A DNA stretch of 64,000 bases from Atopsyche davidsoni (lineage: Eukaryota > Arthropoda > Insecta > Trichoptera > Hydrobiosidae): contig JAILWY010000014.1 in NCBI GenBank assembly GCA_022113835.1, positions 4,279,501-4,343,500 on the forward strand, read 5' to 3'. Below the pieces are notes generated by a model. The model saw only the letters and a list, made by a program, of their open reading frames with translations, made no database searches and was not told the origin of the DNA. The position numbers and the translations under genes were made by a program. Of this stretch, positions 26,820 to 55,720 are shown piece after piece. Each line of letters opens with the position of its first letter. The stretch's first letter is position 1.

Positions 26820-29800
26820 ATGAGCACGATACTAGAGAAAATTGCGGCCATCGAGTCGGAGGTAACTAAATATAGGTTATATTGCCGTATTTTTTGCTTT
26901 CCTTTTGGAAAATTTTGCACAATCGAATGTAACATAATTTCTAATGTCGTGTTTGTGATGCTCAGATGGCCAGAACCCAAAAAAATAAAGCGACCAGTGG
27001 ACACTTGGGTCTCCTGAAAGCCAAGCTCGCCAAGTTGAGACGAGAGCTCATCACTCCCAAAGGCGGCGGCGGCGCGACAGGAGAAGGTGAGGATCGATCC
27101 ATCGCTCCATTGAAATGATTCCCGTTATTGAGTTTTGGAAGATTCCGTGTCATTTCCTCACTGTCGACAATATGGTTGTCCATTGTTCGTAGTACCCGTT
27201 GAAAAGTAGATCAGTGGTCAACAAAAAAGTGCCAGCAACTACTTTGTTGCAAAAATAATATTTATGTCAATTGAAATTGACCAGCGAATAGTAAGTTCAC
27301 TAGTAATTTTCATGCTGAGAAACTTGCAGTACCTTTGATTTTGTAACATAGCATTTGTGACTGACAATCCATTTCAATATTGTCACAAAAGTTCACTAAA
27401 CTACAATAATGTAGCAATTAATTGAAAAGTATGGGGTATTCCTGCCAGATATTAAATGTTTACGTTCAGTTTATTGTAAAATTGTAATATTTTTTCCAGG
27501 CTTCGATGTGGCTAAGACTGGAGACGCGCGAATAGGCTTTGTGGGATTTCCATCAGTGGGGAAGTCCACTCTCCTCACCACGCTGGCCGGGGTGTACTCT
27601 GAAGTAGCAGCCTACGAGTTTACAACTCTCACGACAGTGCCCGGATGCATCAAATACAAGGGAGCGAAAATTCAGGTAAGCCATATTTATTATCCAAAAA
27701 TAAATAAAGGCCCCAACAATTTTTTTAAGCAAACGGCAACAACACTAACGACAGAAGACAGACAGTTAATACTTAATGAGACAAGCCCAATACTCTTCGT
27801 TTACCCATCTCAGTTTGCTATAGAATTTCCCTGAACTTATCATTTATAATAAAATTGTCAATTGAAAGTATATCATTCATTTTTTTATATAAATTATAGT
27901 AATTTGTTACCCAATAAACAAAATTTAAAAAAAAAAAACACTGACTGAAAAAATATATTTCGCATGCTGCACAAACTGCCTGCCATTTTTTTTTTTTTTT
28001 TTTGCCCCCCGTATCTGGGACTGCAAGTGTGCACCTACCATGATACGGGGGCGTCTCTTTTTTTTTATTTCCTGCACAGCCTTCAAAATAAAAAAAAAAT
28101 ACAAATATAAAAAAAAAAAGTGGCTGTAAAGAATCATTTTTCCCTGCGGGGAGGATCCCCGCAGGCATTTTTTCATCATATGCTGCATTCCTGTAAAGGG
28201 GGAAGAGGCAGCATATTACACATAATATAAAATTTATTTTAATTGTAACTTTGTTACTTTGTAACTTTGTTAGGCATAAAAATTATCTCTACATTTTTGT
28301 TATTTTTATTGAGAAGATCATATATAGTATGTATCTGTCTTATTTTCAAAAAATATATTGGCAATAAATTAATCATATTTCAGTTGCTGGACTTGCCTGG
28401 TATCATTGAAGGAGCCAAGGACGGCAAAGGTAGAGGTCGACAAGTGATAGCTGTGGCTCGGACATGTTCTCTCATCTTTATTGTTCTGGACGTCTTGAAA
28501 CCACTGCAGCATAAAAAACTATTAGAACATGAGTTAGAAGGCTTCGGCTTGCGACTCAATAAGCAACCTCCAAACATAGCTTACCGGAGAAAGGACAAAG
28601 GAGGAATCAATCTGAACACAACCGTAAGAAAAATCTTCCGTTGTTATTCTAAACTCTGGAACTAGGCAGTTGACCCTATTTAAGCGAACAGATTGAAAAT
28701 TTGAGCAATTATGAGAGGACTTCTTTATTAACAATAACTTTGGTTTTATTTGATTTTTGAAATGACGTGATGATTCTTTTACATGACGTTTTATAATTTA
28801 GTGGATGTGTTTTCCTTACATAAAATTCCTTTTCATTATTTTTGCAATGTACTTTCAAACAATTCAATGCTAAATGCACTTTTTCAGTGTCCGCAAACTG
28901 AGCTCGATCTTGACTTGGTGAAATCCATTCTTTCGGAATACAAAATCCACAATGCTGACATAACCCTGCGCTTCGATGCTACCAGTGATGACCTCATCGA
29001 TGTCATAGAAGGAAACCGAGTATACGTCCCCTGCATATATCTACTCAATAAAATTGGTAAGCTCAACAATAAATCATTTCCATAAATACACTACTCAAAA
29101 TATTTTCTAGAATTTGAAATTTAAATTAAAATATTTGAAGGTAATTGACTAGTTGCGTTTAGAGATAGCTCATATATAAAATTTATAGTAACAATATTTA
29201 CGGGGTGGACCTTTTAGCCTAGGTCTGTTTTTAATAACCAATGCAAACCGAATCCATAACTACATAACCGTAACAAACCAGATTGCCATGCACCGTGTTG
29301 CAATCAAGACTGATCTAATGTCACATTTATACAAAATCTGGCAATACCAATACGTCACAAATGCTAAATTTCTTCTGTGTTGTTGTTGATCGCACACTGA
29401 TGACACATTTACACATTCTTGACAAAGAAAATGTAAAGAAACAAGTAACACACCACTAAAATTCAACATCTTTCAATATTAACATTGTTAATTAATACTA
29501 CCCTGTGCTTATTTCAATGTAAATAATGTTATTTTATTTTCAGATCAAATCTCTATCGAGGAGCTGGACGTGATCTACAAAATTCCCCACTGCGTTCCAA
29601 TCTCTGCACACCACAGATGGAACTTTGACGACCTTTTAGAAAAGATGTGGGAGTACCTTAAGCTCATACGAATTTACACCAAGCCCAAGGGACAGCTGCC
29701 CGACTACAATTCACCTGTTGTCCTTCACAGCGAGCACACCACCCTCGAGGACTTCTGCAACCAGCTACACAAATCTATTGTTAAAGAATTCAAATAGTGA

Positions 29801-30635
29801 GTTTTTAATTATTTATGATCTAACACAATCAGGTGCAAATCAAGTGTAGAAATAATAAACAAACCATTCTCCAATGAGTTTAAAGGCTTTGATGATGTTA
29901 AATATCTGAATACAGAGATATGATTTACATATTTAAAATGATTACTTATTGTTTACAGTTGTACATTCTCTAATGTTTATTAAAAAAATAGTTTTGTTGA
30001 ACTTTATAAATAAGTTGATAAATTCTATCCACAATTCTGGTTTATTTTACATAACCTAAACACTAACATTGTATTATAGTTGAAAAGATGTTTAATTTTT
30101 TGAGGATAGTGATATTTTTCATGAGTGGCATAAATATTTTTTATATTGACAATATTTGTTCACCTGTTGAAATAAAAAAACTCAAATACTTCATAAATTT
30201 GATGGCCATTTACTTTTTTTATATATAGATTTATATTTCAATGATTGGATTTTTGTTGAATTAAAAACTATAAACCAACTTTTTCTCTCTATATCTGTTA
30301 TTTTATTTAGTTAAGATAATAGATGTTTGTTCTCTGTTTTATGGATTATAAGATTGTGGTTCTGTAAAAACTTATAGAAATATGAGAACAAGGCATTTGT
30401 AGCTAGTAATTCTAAGAAAAACTATTTTATGTATTAATATTTTCTTTCTTTTTAAGGACAACATTTACACATAATAGCATCTTATCTAATCTATGAGTCT
30501 TGTGTTATTTATTGCCGTTTTTTTTTTTTCAGCGCTCTTGTCTGGGGATCCTCTGTGAAGCATCAACCCCAGAAAGTCGGAATCGAGCACGTCCTCAATG
30601 ATGAAGATGTCGTTCAAATTGTCAAGAAAGTATGA
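26820..30635 (+). CDS. DRG1: Developmentally regulated GTP-binding protein 1
   Basis: A complete seven-exon gene for a 367-aa OBG/DRG-family GTPase, a cytoplasmic ribosome-associated factor thought to rescue stalled translation with its DFRP1 partner. Exons: 26820-26861, 26966-27086, 27500-27675, 28384-28623, 28888-29056, 29544-29796, 30533-30635, all with GT-AG borders. The length equals that of animal DRG1. Motifs: P-loop GFPSVGKS (70-77), TTLTTVPG switch I region, DLPG (116-119), NKID (247-250), SAHH (270-273), then a C-terminal TGS domain (about 290-366). The first residues ([12 protein letters not shown], then [10 protein letters not shown] across the exon 1/2 join) match the family N-terminus. 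The start is supported by the ccaccATG context. No disabling change is seen. The Drosophila orthologue is 128up. Confidence 0.97.
27920..28216. repeat. Hairpin-rich insert in DRG1 intron 3
   Basis: Poly-A and poly-T runs alternate with GC-rich inverted repeats: CCCCCGTATC/GATACGGGGG (about 28004-28052) and CCTGCGGGGA/TCCCCGCAGG with a 3-nt loop (about 28143-28165). A TGCCTGC/GCAGGCA pair frames the block. It looks like a small non-autonomous mobile element or fold-back, but no clear ends or target duplication were found. Confidence 0.35.
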
Positions 30636-30720
30636 TGACTGCTGAATGGCGGGAGGAGCATGCTATGGAAATTGTTAACTTTGATGTTTTGAATTGTGCG
30701 ATAGTCTATCTGTCTTCAGG

Positions 30721-30726
30721 AATAAA
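30721..30726 (+). terminator. DRG1 polyadenylation signal
   Basis: AATAAA lies 85 bases after the DRG1 stop codon and is followed by T/G-rich sequence. It gives a short 3'UTR. Confidence 0.6.
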
Positions 30727-31589
30727 TTTAAATCATATATTTTCTAACGGTTTGATTCTTGTGCACACCGTGAAATTTTAAATTTCAATCACGGAAGACT
30801 GAAATGTTTTAATTATATTGTAACTCTTGATTGCCGGGATCGATGATGTTTCTAAATACTTTTAAATGTTTCCATATTATTTATCTGAATATGAAATAGA
30901 CAAGATGAAATTTGCATGTATAAAGGTTAACATTTAAACAACTTATATATTATTATCATTCTACAATTGAATAACTTTCAAACCGTGTCTAATTTTTTTA
31001 AAGTAGTTTAATTTTGGTTTTTTTTTATTATATGCAATAAAATAAAACCAGGTGCATTTATAATTTCTTATAAAGTAATTAAATACAGAAATAATGTTTT
31101 TCACACACACACTTATATAAATATTTATATATACATATTTAAAAATTAACATATTACTTGCTAATAAAAAGTTGATTTTTCTGTCTTCATGATTATGTAA
31201 TTATTAAAAGTATCATGGATTCAAAATGCTAATTTATATATTGTTAATTTTTATGCCATAATTATTTCAACACGTTATATTTTTAGGTATCAACTGTTTA
31301 TTTTATATTATTTTTTTCTACTCTATTCCCGGTGTTAAAATTCACAAGATCGAAAATTATACATGGGAATTAATTTATTTTACAGTGAAAATAAATTGTG
31401 TTTTCCCTGGAAGAGATAGTATTCAATAACCACCCTTTCATATTTCCAACCTTCATAACTAAATTCCTGAAAATGCCACATTATGTCCTGCATGAGTCAA
31501 TTATTACACGTTGCTGGTTTCTGTATTTGCATTCCATTTATTTGTGAATTACGCAGCTATTCTTCGGTTAGGGCTATTAAGTGGGTTTT

Positions 31590-32124
31590 TCACTGAAAAA
31601 CAATGCATATTATTAATGTACTAGAAATGTATCCTGTCATAGAATGACGCGCATTCGATGAACGATGCAATGGTGTTTGAACATAATAAGATGAATAATT
31701 GCTTTCATTTTGTACCATCAGTTGGATGAAAGTGCGAAGTTCTGTGATATACTTGGCCTTGAACTTTGAAGCAGAGTGGCCCACTGTTAATTTAGCTCCC
31801 ATTGATGCAGAAGATATACTGTTATCGTATGATCTTATTTTTCTCTTGAAATTTCCATTATAAATATCCTTTAAATATACTGGGGAAATAGGCCTTGCTG
31901 GTAGTTTCACTTTACTTTTGTGACAGTAATCGTTGAACTTTCCATCTGATGGGTTTCTGCTTGATAATGTAAAGCATTGCAGAATCGACAGGTCACACTA
32001 ATTAATCCGAAGACAAACGCAGCGTTCGCTGTGCATCAGTTTCTTTTTGTCTTGAGGTCGATGCGCGTACTCGAATTTTAAGAAGACGCTGCTCACGTTT
32101 TCCTTCCAACTCATTGCTTGACAT
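31590..32124 (-). pseudogene. Helitron Rep/helicase N-terminal relic
   Basis: Two broken minus-strand frames together resemble the N-terminus of Helitron replicases. The first starts at ATG 32124 and encodes about 40 residues with EQRLLKIRVRASTSRQKET, like the charged repeats in front of Helitron-like N domains. After a stop the second frame runs to 31590 and contains KVKLPARP, IRSYDNSISSASMGA and a degraded HGQIYH-like part, matching the Helitron_like_N order (GKVxLP ... NIRxYNSAxxFxSMGA). A frame shift is evident after about residue 100, where HPTDGTK and KQLFIL continue in another frame. The Rep HUH and helicase motifs are missing. This is family recognition by eye; no search was run. Confidence 0.6.
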
Positions 32125-32439
32125 TTATGTCACATTTCGTGTCACAAACAACGCATCACTTTTCACTGCACTGTTCTTTATTTGATGCAGTCTTTATCAC
32201 GTTCAATTGTGAAATTCTTGTTGAATTACGTTTTCTGTGCGTAGACGGTGTTATTTTGAGTTATTAAGGGTCTAGGTCCCATAATCGAGTTTTTTTTAAT
32301 CACTTTCTAGTCCGTTTTGCGAAAAATCGACTGCACCAATCAATAAGATTTAAATGTAAAAAGTTTGGTACATCCCTTCTTCTGAACACAATATATTTTT
32401 ATTTCTTATAAATATAATATTAATATGATAAATATGTGT

Positions 32440-32957
32440 TTTTCCGATTAAAATGTAGGAATTTGAAGATTCGTCTGGTACATTTTCCAAGAATCCTAAA
32501 CATTTAAAAGTCTTTTTTTCAATTGAAATTAAAAGATTAAATATAAACCATGTGCGTCTTTTGGTTTTGAAAAGTCGTCATTTTAACCAATTTTTCAACA
32601 TATTTAAGATTTTATTTTACCCTAAAAATGGACGTTAATTAAATAATAAAAATTAGATAAATATAATTTATAGTTTTTTCAATACTGTGTAAAAAAATCA
32701 ACTTTCGATATAGCAAAATAAATTGACAATTAAATTAATTAAATGACACGATTTCGCCAGGTAATGGACTGCCCTCTGGTGTGCCAACCAGACACCAGAG
32801 ACAGCCCAATCGTGTCATTTTTTAAAATAATATGGCGCACATGGTTTATATTTAATCTTTTAATTTCAATTTAAAAAAAAACTTTTAAATGTTTAGGACT
32901 CTTGTAAAATGGGCCAGATGAATCTCCAAATTCCTACAATTCAATCGGAAAAAAAAA
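32440..32957. mobile_element. Fold-back element with about 118-bp arms
   Basis: Arms at about 32440-32556 and 32835-32957 are inverted copies, roughly 88-90% alike by eye, ending in the acatggtttatatttaatc region. The 280-bp centre carries a nested inverted repeat: aatgacacgatt/aatcgtgtcatt framing ctctggtgt/acaccagag. Non-autonomous DNA transposon or Helitron-related fold-back are possible. It abuts the Helitron relic. Confidence 0.6.
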
Positions 32958-33060
32958 ATTATCTTAATCATTTCGATATAGAAAAATAAAGTGACAATTA
33001 AATGACACGATTTCGCCAGGTAATGCACTGACTGTGGTGTCCGGTTGGACACCAGAGGCA
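32703..33060. repeat. Direct repeat of about 75 bp with CTGGTGT hairpins
   Basis: Blocks at 32703-32782 and 32971-33045 share cgatatag, aaataaa.tgacaatt and gacacgatttcgccaggta in the same order. Each is followed by a short hairpin around tggtgt/acacca. One copy lies in the fold-back centre and the other just past its right arm, implying nested or tandem insertion. Confidence 0.55.
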
Positions 33061-34298
33061 ATTAAATGGCTGGGAGCAACTGCCTTAATGATGTGGTTCA
33101 TAATTTCTAATGCAATTTCGATAAAAAAAATAGAGATGGCACTTGTGTCAAACTGACAAACTGGAAATGTATTTTTTTGTAAAAGTTCTAAATTTGAAAT
33201 TCTTGCGGCGAAGAACTGAATCCTATAATTCGTACATATTGAAATTCGCTAAAGCATATTTTATAGTTTATGAATGAAAATATTATCCTATCGTCTTGAA
33301 ATTCGGCACATAGCTGCGGAAAAATTTACTTAACTTATGTGCAAAAAATCAGCGTTGTATCTTTTAAGATATTCTATAGAAAACCAAAAATCGAAACATA
33401 CACACATACACACAATGGCTATTATATATATTAGATAATATACCCAACAATCAATATTCATCAGCACAATGCCTCATAATTTCATTAAATACCATGTTTA
33501 TAGGCGCGCAACATTCTTATATTATTTGTTTTTTATTTAAAAATCAATTTCTTTATTTTGAATCTATTTTTTGGGTGGAATCACCCCCTTTTTTTAACTG
33601 TGAGCCCTCCTTTTTTTGCTTTTGTAATCAGTAATGTTGACTATTATTGTAAATGTCTTGACATTTTAATTAATTATTAATTAATATAGTCAGTTTTTGG
33701 AAAGATTTTCGTGTTTTTGTAGAACATCATATGGAAACTCGAGCTAAAGTTTTAAAATTCATTGAACACCATTTAAAAGTTATATTTTTAAAAATAAAAT
33801 AAAAAGATTAAGCATGTCTACGATTCAAAAACTTATTTCACCAAAGAAGATATCAGTTGAAAAAGTAATGCATTAATGTTGTAGATCAAAAATAAAAATT
33901 AGTAATTAAAAAATATTTATACAATTGACCCGTAATAATAATACTGAATAATAGCTAAAATTACAAATACAATTAAGTATGATAATTGAGTTAATAAATT
34001 AAACCATTCAATATATTAATACTGTACAATGTATGTAGTGTATTAAAAATTGGATTACCTTATACTCTTTCGACATGTTTTAGTTCTTCCACAAGGAAAA
34101 TCCAGCACTGGAATAATGAAAAAACCCCTGCTAGCAATTTCTCAGAATTCACTTCACAACATGCTAAGAATATCAATGCAGGCATTATTATTTTATGTTT
34201 TATACTTAAACAATATGTTTATAAGTAGATTAGCCAGTCAGCCGTGAACAGTGGCAGAGAGTAGACCTTATCCAGGCACCTGAGAAACTGAACTGAAG

Positions 34299-38130
<3,832 letters not shown>

Positions 38131-38231
38131 AATAAATCATTAATACCTTTGAGATTTGGAGACCAGGAAGTGGGTTCTTGGGGAAATAAGTTAATAGTTT
38201 TTTGTAAAATATCTAATCATTTGAAAAACTA

Positions 38232-38237
38232 AATAAA
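38232..38237 (+). terminator. Carboxylesterase polyadenylation signal
   Basis: AATAAA lies about 100 bases past the stop codon. Another AATAAA sits at 38131-38136, directly after the stop. The downstream one gives a more usual 3'UTR. Confidence 0.45.
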
Positions 38238-41200
38238 ATTTATCCATCAGCTTTATTCAATTTTAAATTACAATAGAACAGTAAAAGAAAAAAACATACT
38301 CTAAACCACAATAAATACATATAAGTCTGCAATGTAAGGTATGTTGATTAATGGACAGTTTAACTAATAAAAAATATAATGCAGATTTGTAAATAATGCA
38401 TGTTAAGCAATCATAATGGCACTTCAAGACAGCTTATACTAAATTTTAGCCTTTGGCCAACCCTGGGCTAGAAGGGGCGAACAAACACTCTTCTCGCTTC
38501 AGCCTCAATAATCAATATCATATTTTAAGCATGCTTGTAACCCACCGGGATCATTTGCATCTTTGTCTCGTAATTAAGTAACATACAATTATTGAAATTA
38601 TAAATAGCTTGTGCATAAATCACAAACAAGACGATATAAGTAACTAATTAGACAATGCAAATTTTGATTCTTAAATAAATATCCACAATTGGTATCCGGT
38701 ATTGACAATACAGAACATTTGAAGTCCGTGTCAACAACACCGTCGTCCTCACAAAGAGTTTTGTTTTCTTCTAGTAACAATTTGGAAAATTGAAATTGCC
38801 TAAATTTTGATAACTAAAAATTATCTACTTCTCTTTGTTGAGCAGAAATTTTGGTTTTAAATCACAAATTACCAAAAAAATATTTAATGTAATAAATTAG
38901 GAACACATGGTTATCGTTACTTTAAAGAACATTACTTCTTTGTGAAAAGATACAGCCATTTTAATTCAACTTAAACTTACTAGAAACTAAGTAAACATTA
39001 TCATCAAAATACTACAATAAGATAGAGAAGAAAGAAGGGAACAAATACAAACATTATTGGAGAAAACAAACAAAAACAACGCTACACAGTTTAAAATTTT
39101 AAAACCCAATCGACGACTCCCAGTTTCAAAAAACTTATAGATCCATGTGCTTGGATTTAAAATGACTGGCACCTCTAAGAGGACTTTAAGTTGAGCTGTG
39201 AGATTCGGTAGAACCAGATTGCTAAAAAAAACTAGATTTTCATGTGAAATTGTAAAAAATGACTAGGACATATAGGTAATAAATATTTTAGTGCGTATCT
39301 GACATATTTTTAGATGAGTATTTTTTTCAACTACGCTACCTTGCAAAACTTATTTTGTACATATTCATTTTCATAATTTAATTTAAGATTGATGTCAACA
39401 AAAAATATTAAAATAGATTTTATGTAGACTGGTTACTTTGTACCTATCGCTCTGAAAATGGATAAATACAAAAAAACAGATTGGGGCAGAGTCTAAGCTA
39501 GCACTCAAGCTAATGAATGGGTTTTCAATTTTAGAAACACCAAATCAATGTTCAGCTTTCATGGTCACTTGTGGCAAGAAGCGCCAACCCAAAAATAACT
39601 ATCATGTGAGCAACTCGCAACTGAATTGAGTTTAATCATAGTTTTGCTTATTTTGTTGTTTATTATAAACTCAATGAAGCGTTTTTCTATACAATTCCCA
39701 ACACAGTTTTATGAATATGGGATAAGATTGCACTCCTATCTTACCTTCTCAAAAAAATATTAGCCCAATTCATAGCTTCCAGCTCTTTAATTCCATTAAT
39801 ATATAGTCTACATTTTTAGCTATGTAAATTATATGTCATTTTTAATAATCAAAAAGCATAGTTAAACTCTGGATTAGTTTAAAATTCAATAAATATACTA
39901 ATATAGAAATAATTCAACCTACACACAAAGTAGAGAATACTTCTTTTACGGAATGTATATTATAATTTTTAAAAACTTGAATGATTAGGGTATTTACAAA
40001 AATATTATATTATTCAATCTATTAAGTAAAGAAAAAAATAGTACAATAAATGAGTTCATAAATAGTTTCTTTAGTGACATGGCAACATTATAGAGCCCTA
40101 CAAAAATTACATTTTAAAAATAAATCTTATATGACTACTCGGCAAGCGTTCCAACTAATTAATTTTGTGGTACTCCATATTGAAAAAACACAATAAACTG
40201 CTAATATAGTTTATAAGCTGACTTGCTTTTCTATAAATCTTATTCATTTCACCTAGCATGACTGCCTTACATAAAAAAATATTCTACAACAAATTACTAA
40301 AAAATAATACCAAAAAGTAAAAATAGGCTAATCATAAAAAAACTTAATTTCTTAACATAAGCCTTCAAAAATTAATATTAACCAAGATGTTGAATTACTT
40401 TAAATTCTTGATTTTGGTGCAAAATGCATGTAAATTTTTAATTAACATATTGAATCGAATCATCAAATTAACTTATTTAAACATTTATAACTTTGCAGGG
40501 CTCTATAAATAGTACACAGCTAATAAATATTGGACAATAAAATATCTTACTTAAAATATATTAATATGTTAAAATCTTTCCAAGTAAAATCAAGACTGAT
40601 TTTTACGACTAACGTCTTTAGTTTGTTGAAATTTCCAATATGAGCCTCATTTGCATACACAAAGGCGGTAACTGAAATACTGACTTAGAGCAATCAAATT
40701 ATACATACTAAACACATTTAAAACTATCATCCCTGACTCAAAAGCTCTTGGTAATCAACAAAGTACGAGAATCAACATCTCATAGCTAATTAGGTACAAT
40801 TTGGCCAAAATAGTTCAATATAATTCACCCAATCATCGAAGAAAAAAATAGCTCTTCTCAGATTACTTTATGATTGAGAATATTTGACCTCGGCTGGTTC
40901 CAACTAGGACTCTGAGCTCATTATTAGAAGTACAACATTACAAGGTTTCTGAGGGGCGTACAAGGGCATATAAAAATTTTGTGACTTTCAGAAATTCGCT
41001 AATTCAATCACTTGGCTCTTCGCCAGGCACAGATGATGTTCCTGGTTTCAGTTAGTCTACTTGGGCAGTTAAGCTCTTAATCTCTTTATTAAACAATTCC
41101 CATTCTTAAATTTCCTATCCAAATACTTGGATAATATAATAAATCAAATGGTAATATTTGAACAATAGATTTTGAAATTCACATGATTTTTTTACCACTT

Positions 41201-43387
41201 TTAGTCTAACACTTTATATCAAATTGTTTTAGCCCTAATCGAAACTGGTTATGGATAAAATAAAAATTACAAAGCCTTTATAGATATTGAGATTTCATTC
41301 CTAAATAATTACAAAGACAAGTCTCTAGTGAGTATTCTCCTTGTCCCTGGACAACAAACTGGCTCAATCTTCATCATGGCGATAAATTGTATGATCACAA
41401 AATAAAATACTTATAAAAATTTACTTTGGCATTCCATTCTATAAAATGAGATTCTAATTGTTACAAAAACTAAACTTAAATGTTATGAAAGGTATTTATT
41501 AATACAACTGGGCACGTTGCTATTGGAAGTATTGTTGATCTCTTCTGTAAAACTCATTATTGATATTTTATGGTGATAGCCGTCAGGCTTAGATTAATTT
41601 GGTCCTACTTTACATGTATTTACATTTAAATTAGAGCAAAATATATAAAATTCACTTATATTTTAAGAACATTAACGTAGGTCATGGTACGGTAAAACTA
41701 ATTTCCTTTTAAGTCAGTTTATGGTGTGTTTTTGTTAATGACATATGATCATTATATGGCATAAACTATAAACAGGAAATGCTGTGCAGCACTTGCGTAT
41801 CCTTGTATCATTGCCCAGTTACCAGGATAAGAAATTGGCAAACCGGCTCTTCTGATTCCAGAGCATTACTGAACATGTACTACATTAAAAACTAATTAGG
41901 AAAAGTAGACATTAAAATACACTTGAGAAGCACCCAATGGTCATTGTAAATAACCAGTTGGTGACACAACCCATAATGCCTTATGTTTTAAAACTGCTGT
42001 GATCTGACAATGTTGTTGGAACTTCTCTTAACCTTTTCGATACAATGATTTGCTTTTGCGTGCTGAACAAGCCCATTCTCTTTAATAAATAAAATCATGT
42101 TGTGTAACGATGACATCTCAAAGAAACATTTTATTTGAGATAGCACCGTAAACAAGTTGGTCAACGAATTCCTACCACAGTGGCGAAAAGGTTAATTAAA
42201 TACTTGGAAAATCAACAGAATGCATAAGCACTAAGCTTGTATAAAAGGTATAAATCAACAATGTACAAAGTCGTAATTATATTATCGTGTTTAAAAAATA
42301 TGCGTTAAGTAAAGAGTTCTTGCATTTTTTTATAATTCTTTAAATAGAAAATCTGCTTGAAAGATAATTACATTTAATCAATTATATATAATAAAAGTAA
42401 GATGCCTGTGAGCAAATAAGATTTGTAAGTAAAATGTGTATTTGTATCTTTATGCAAAAAAAGCAATCTGCTTTTGAAAAATAATTTGTGAACCTACTAC
42501 ACATTTATAAATTTTTCAATCTCACCAAACACTGCTTAAATTATTTGAATTATGAAAATATGCAAAATAACAGTGTGACATGTATGGATCACGTTGCTAT
42601 TTTAAATATATCCTTACATTAAACTGCAATGAAGTGAAAAAGATTTCACGAAGTGGAAATGCTGTTTCAATTGCTACCTATATGAACAAAATAGCAACTA
42701 AAACAAAGCAATTTAAAAAACAATATCATTTGTATTGTGTAAATTTGAAAGTCAGTCACACACAGCATTTAGAAAATGCCTAGTATGTTTCCGAGGTAGC
42801 AAATGTGCTTAATAAGACCAATAATATTTTATTATTTTCAAGAGATGGTAAAAATCTGAAACAGACTTTCATGCTAGTACATTCATCGTTTGCAGATGAC
42901 AAATAATATTATTCTTTACACAGCACTATTCACATTAGACGATACTCCATCTGCCCTTCATAACAAACATATTTTTAAATACAACTCACTGTACAGATAG
43001 ATGTTTCAAAACTTGTTTGAAATTGATGTAAATTTATTTTGTATTTTACATATCTTTTCAGTATTGGATCAGGTGTTTATTTAAAACTTCTCATGAAGAT
43101 TTCAAAATACAATCCAAAAGTAAAAAAAGATGTAATATTTTTGGAGTCTCATCTTTTTTTCTAGTGAATCCTTGGGTTTGAAACTCCCCATTCAACTATA
43201 AGACCGATAAGTTTATAAACAATAATTATATTACGACTTTATACAAATAACATCTTAAGATATACATATCTATTTATAGAAAATTACAAAAAACCATGCG
43301 TGTATGAAGGAAGAGGGATCTGGCCGAAGACACTTTAACTTTACAACATTCATTTGGTAAAAAGCTGAGTAACATGGTGAGATAATT
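38238..43387. other. AT-rich convergent intergenic region
   Basis: About 5 kb lies between the 3' ends of the plus-strand esterase and the minus-strand C1GalT1. It is A/T-rich with moderate complexity and has no convincing ORF, RNA gene or transposon ends. Part of it may be a long 3'UTR of C1GalT1. Confidence 0.5.
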
Positions 43388-54651
<11,264 letters not shown>

Positions 54652-55034
54652 TTGAAGTCTACATTAATTTGGTTATAATCACGGACATACTTTTCTCATA
54701 ACGTGAGCATTGTAACCCTGAAAGAAAAAAAGTTTTGTCAAATATCCTATTTTCATAAAATAATATCACTTTTCAATATCATTAACAGTAAATTAAAAGG
54801 TAAATATAGTTATATATGAATGTTAATAATGTAAGGTAAATATCGTTATGTAAATATACTTATATAGTTATATATATATATATAAATATATGTAGTTTGT
54901 GGCCCATGAATGGGTTCTATGGCATGATAAAGTCACAGGGAAATACAGCAGTGACAGTTCCCCACCATGATGAATAATACGACACGATAATGATCGCTCT
55001 CTCTCGTACAACCCCTGGATGTAACAACTACACA

Positions 55035-55212
<178 letters not shown>

Positions 55213-55618
55213 GTCCTCTTACAATGTGATAATGATAGCTACAATGATATAACTTGAGAGTTGAAAGTAATTATTTGATTTTTTTATCAATCGAGTTATT
55301 TAAAATAATATATTAAATACCACAATGTTTAAATTAAAAATGTGCATGACATAAACTAGACACATTATAATATCTAACTTTTTTTATTTAATACAGTATT
55401 AAATTTAAATATTTTGATTCGAGGACTGGATGCCAATATAACAAGCAAGCGGTACCATAAGATAGCTTAAACAACCAATTGATTTATTAATTAGCCATAA
55501 CGAGACGGTAGAGCACGATAGCGCACACAGACAATAACCAAAATATAATCATACAAAATGATCGATTAAAGTTGGTAATAAAAAATTTAAAAAAACAACT
55601 TATAAAATATTATTTACC

Positions 55619-55720
55619 TTACAAATGAATAACACGTCTGGTGTCTATGTTATTTGATAGCTGTATTAATAGAGACGACGGGACACAGACATTATATTCA
55701 AGAGTAAACAAAAAATTTCA
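55619..55720 (-). promoter_or_regulatory. Probable C1GalT1 5'UTR exon and promoter area
   Basis: On the minus strand, non-repetitive sequence with CG words ends at a plausible splice donor (AAG|GTAAAT, at about 55619). It could join the acceptor at about 54717 that leads into the 19-nt coding exon. The transcription start is not identifiable. An inference from splice-site spacing. Confidence 0.3.

Noticed and set aside
26820..27017. DRG1 exon 1 reading through into the intron
   Set aside because: The read-through frame diverges from the family after residue 14, while splicing GAG|GTAACT to the exon at 26966 restores the conserved N-terminus.
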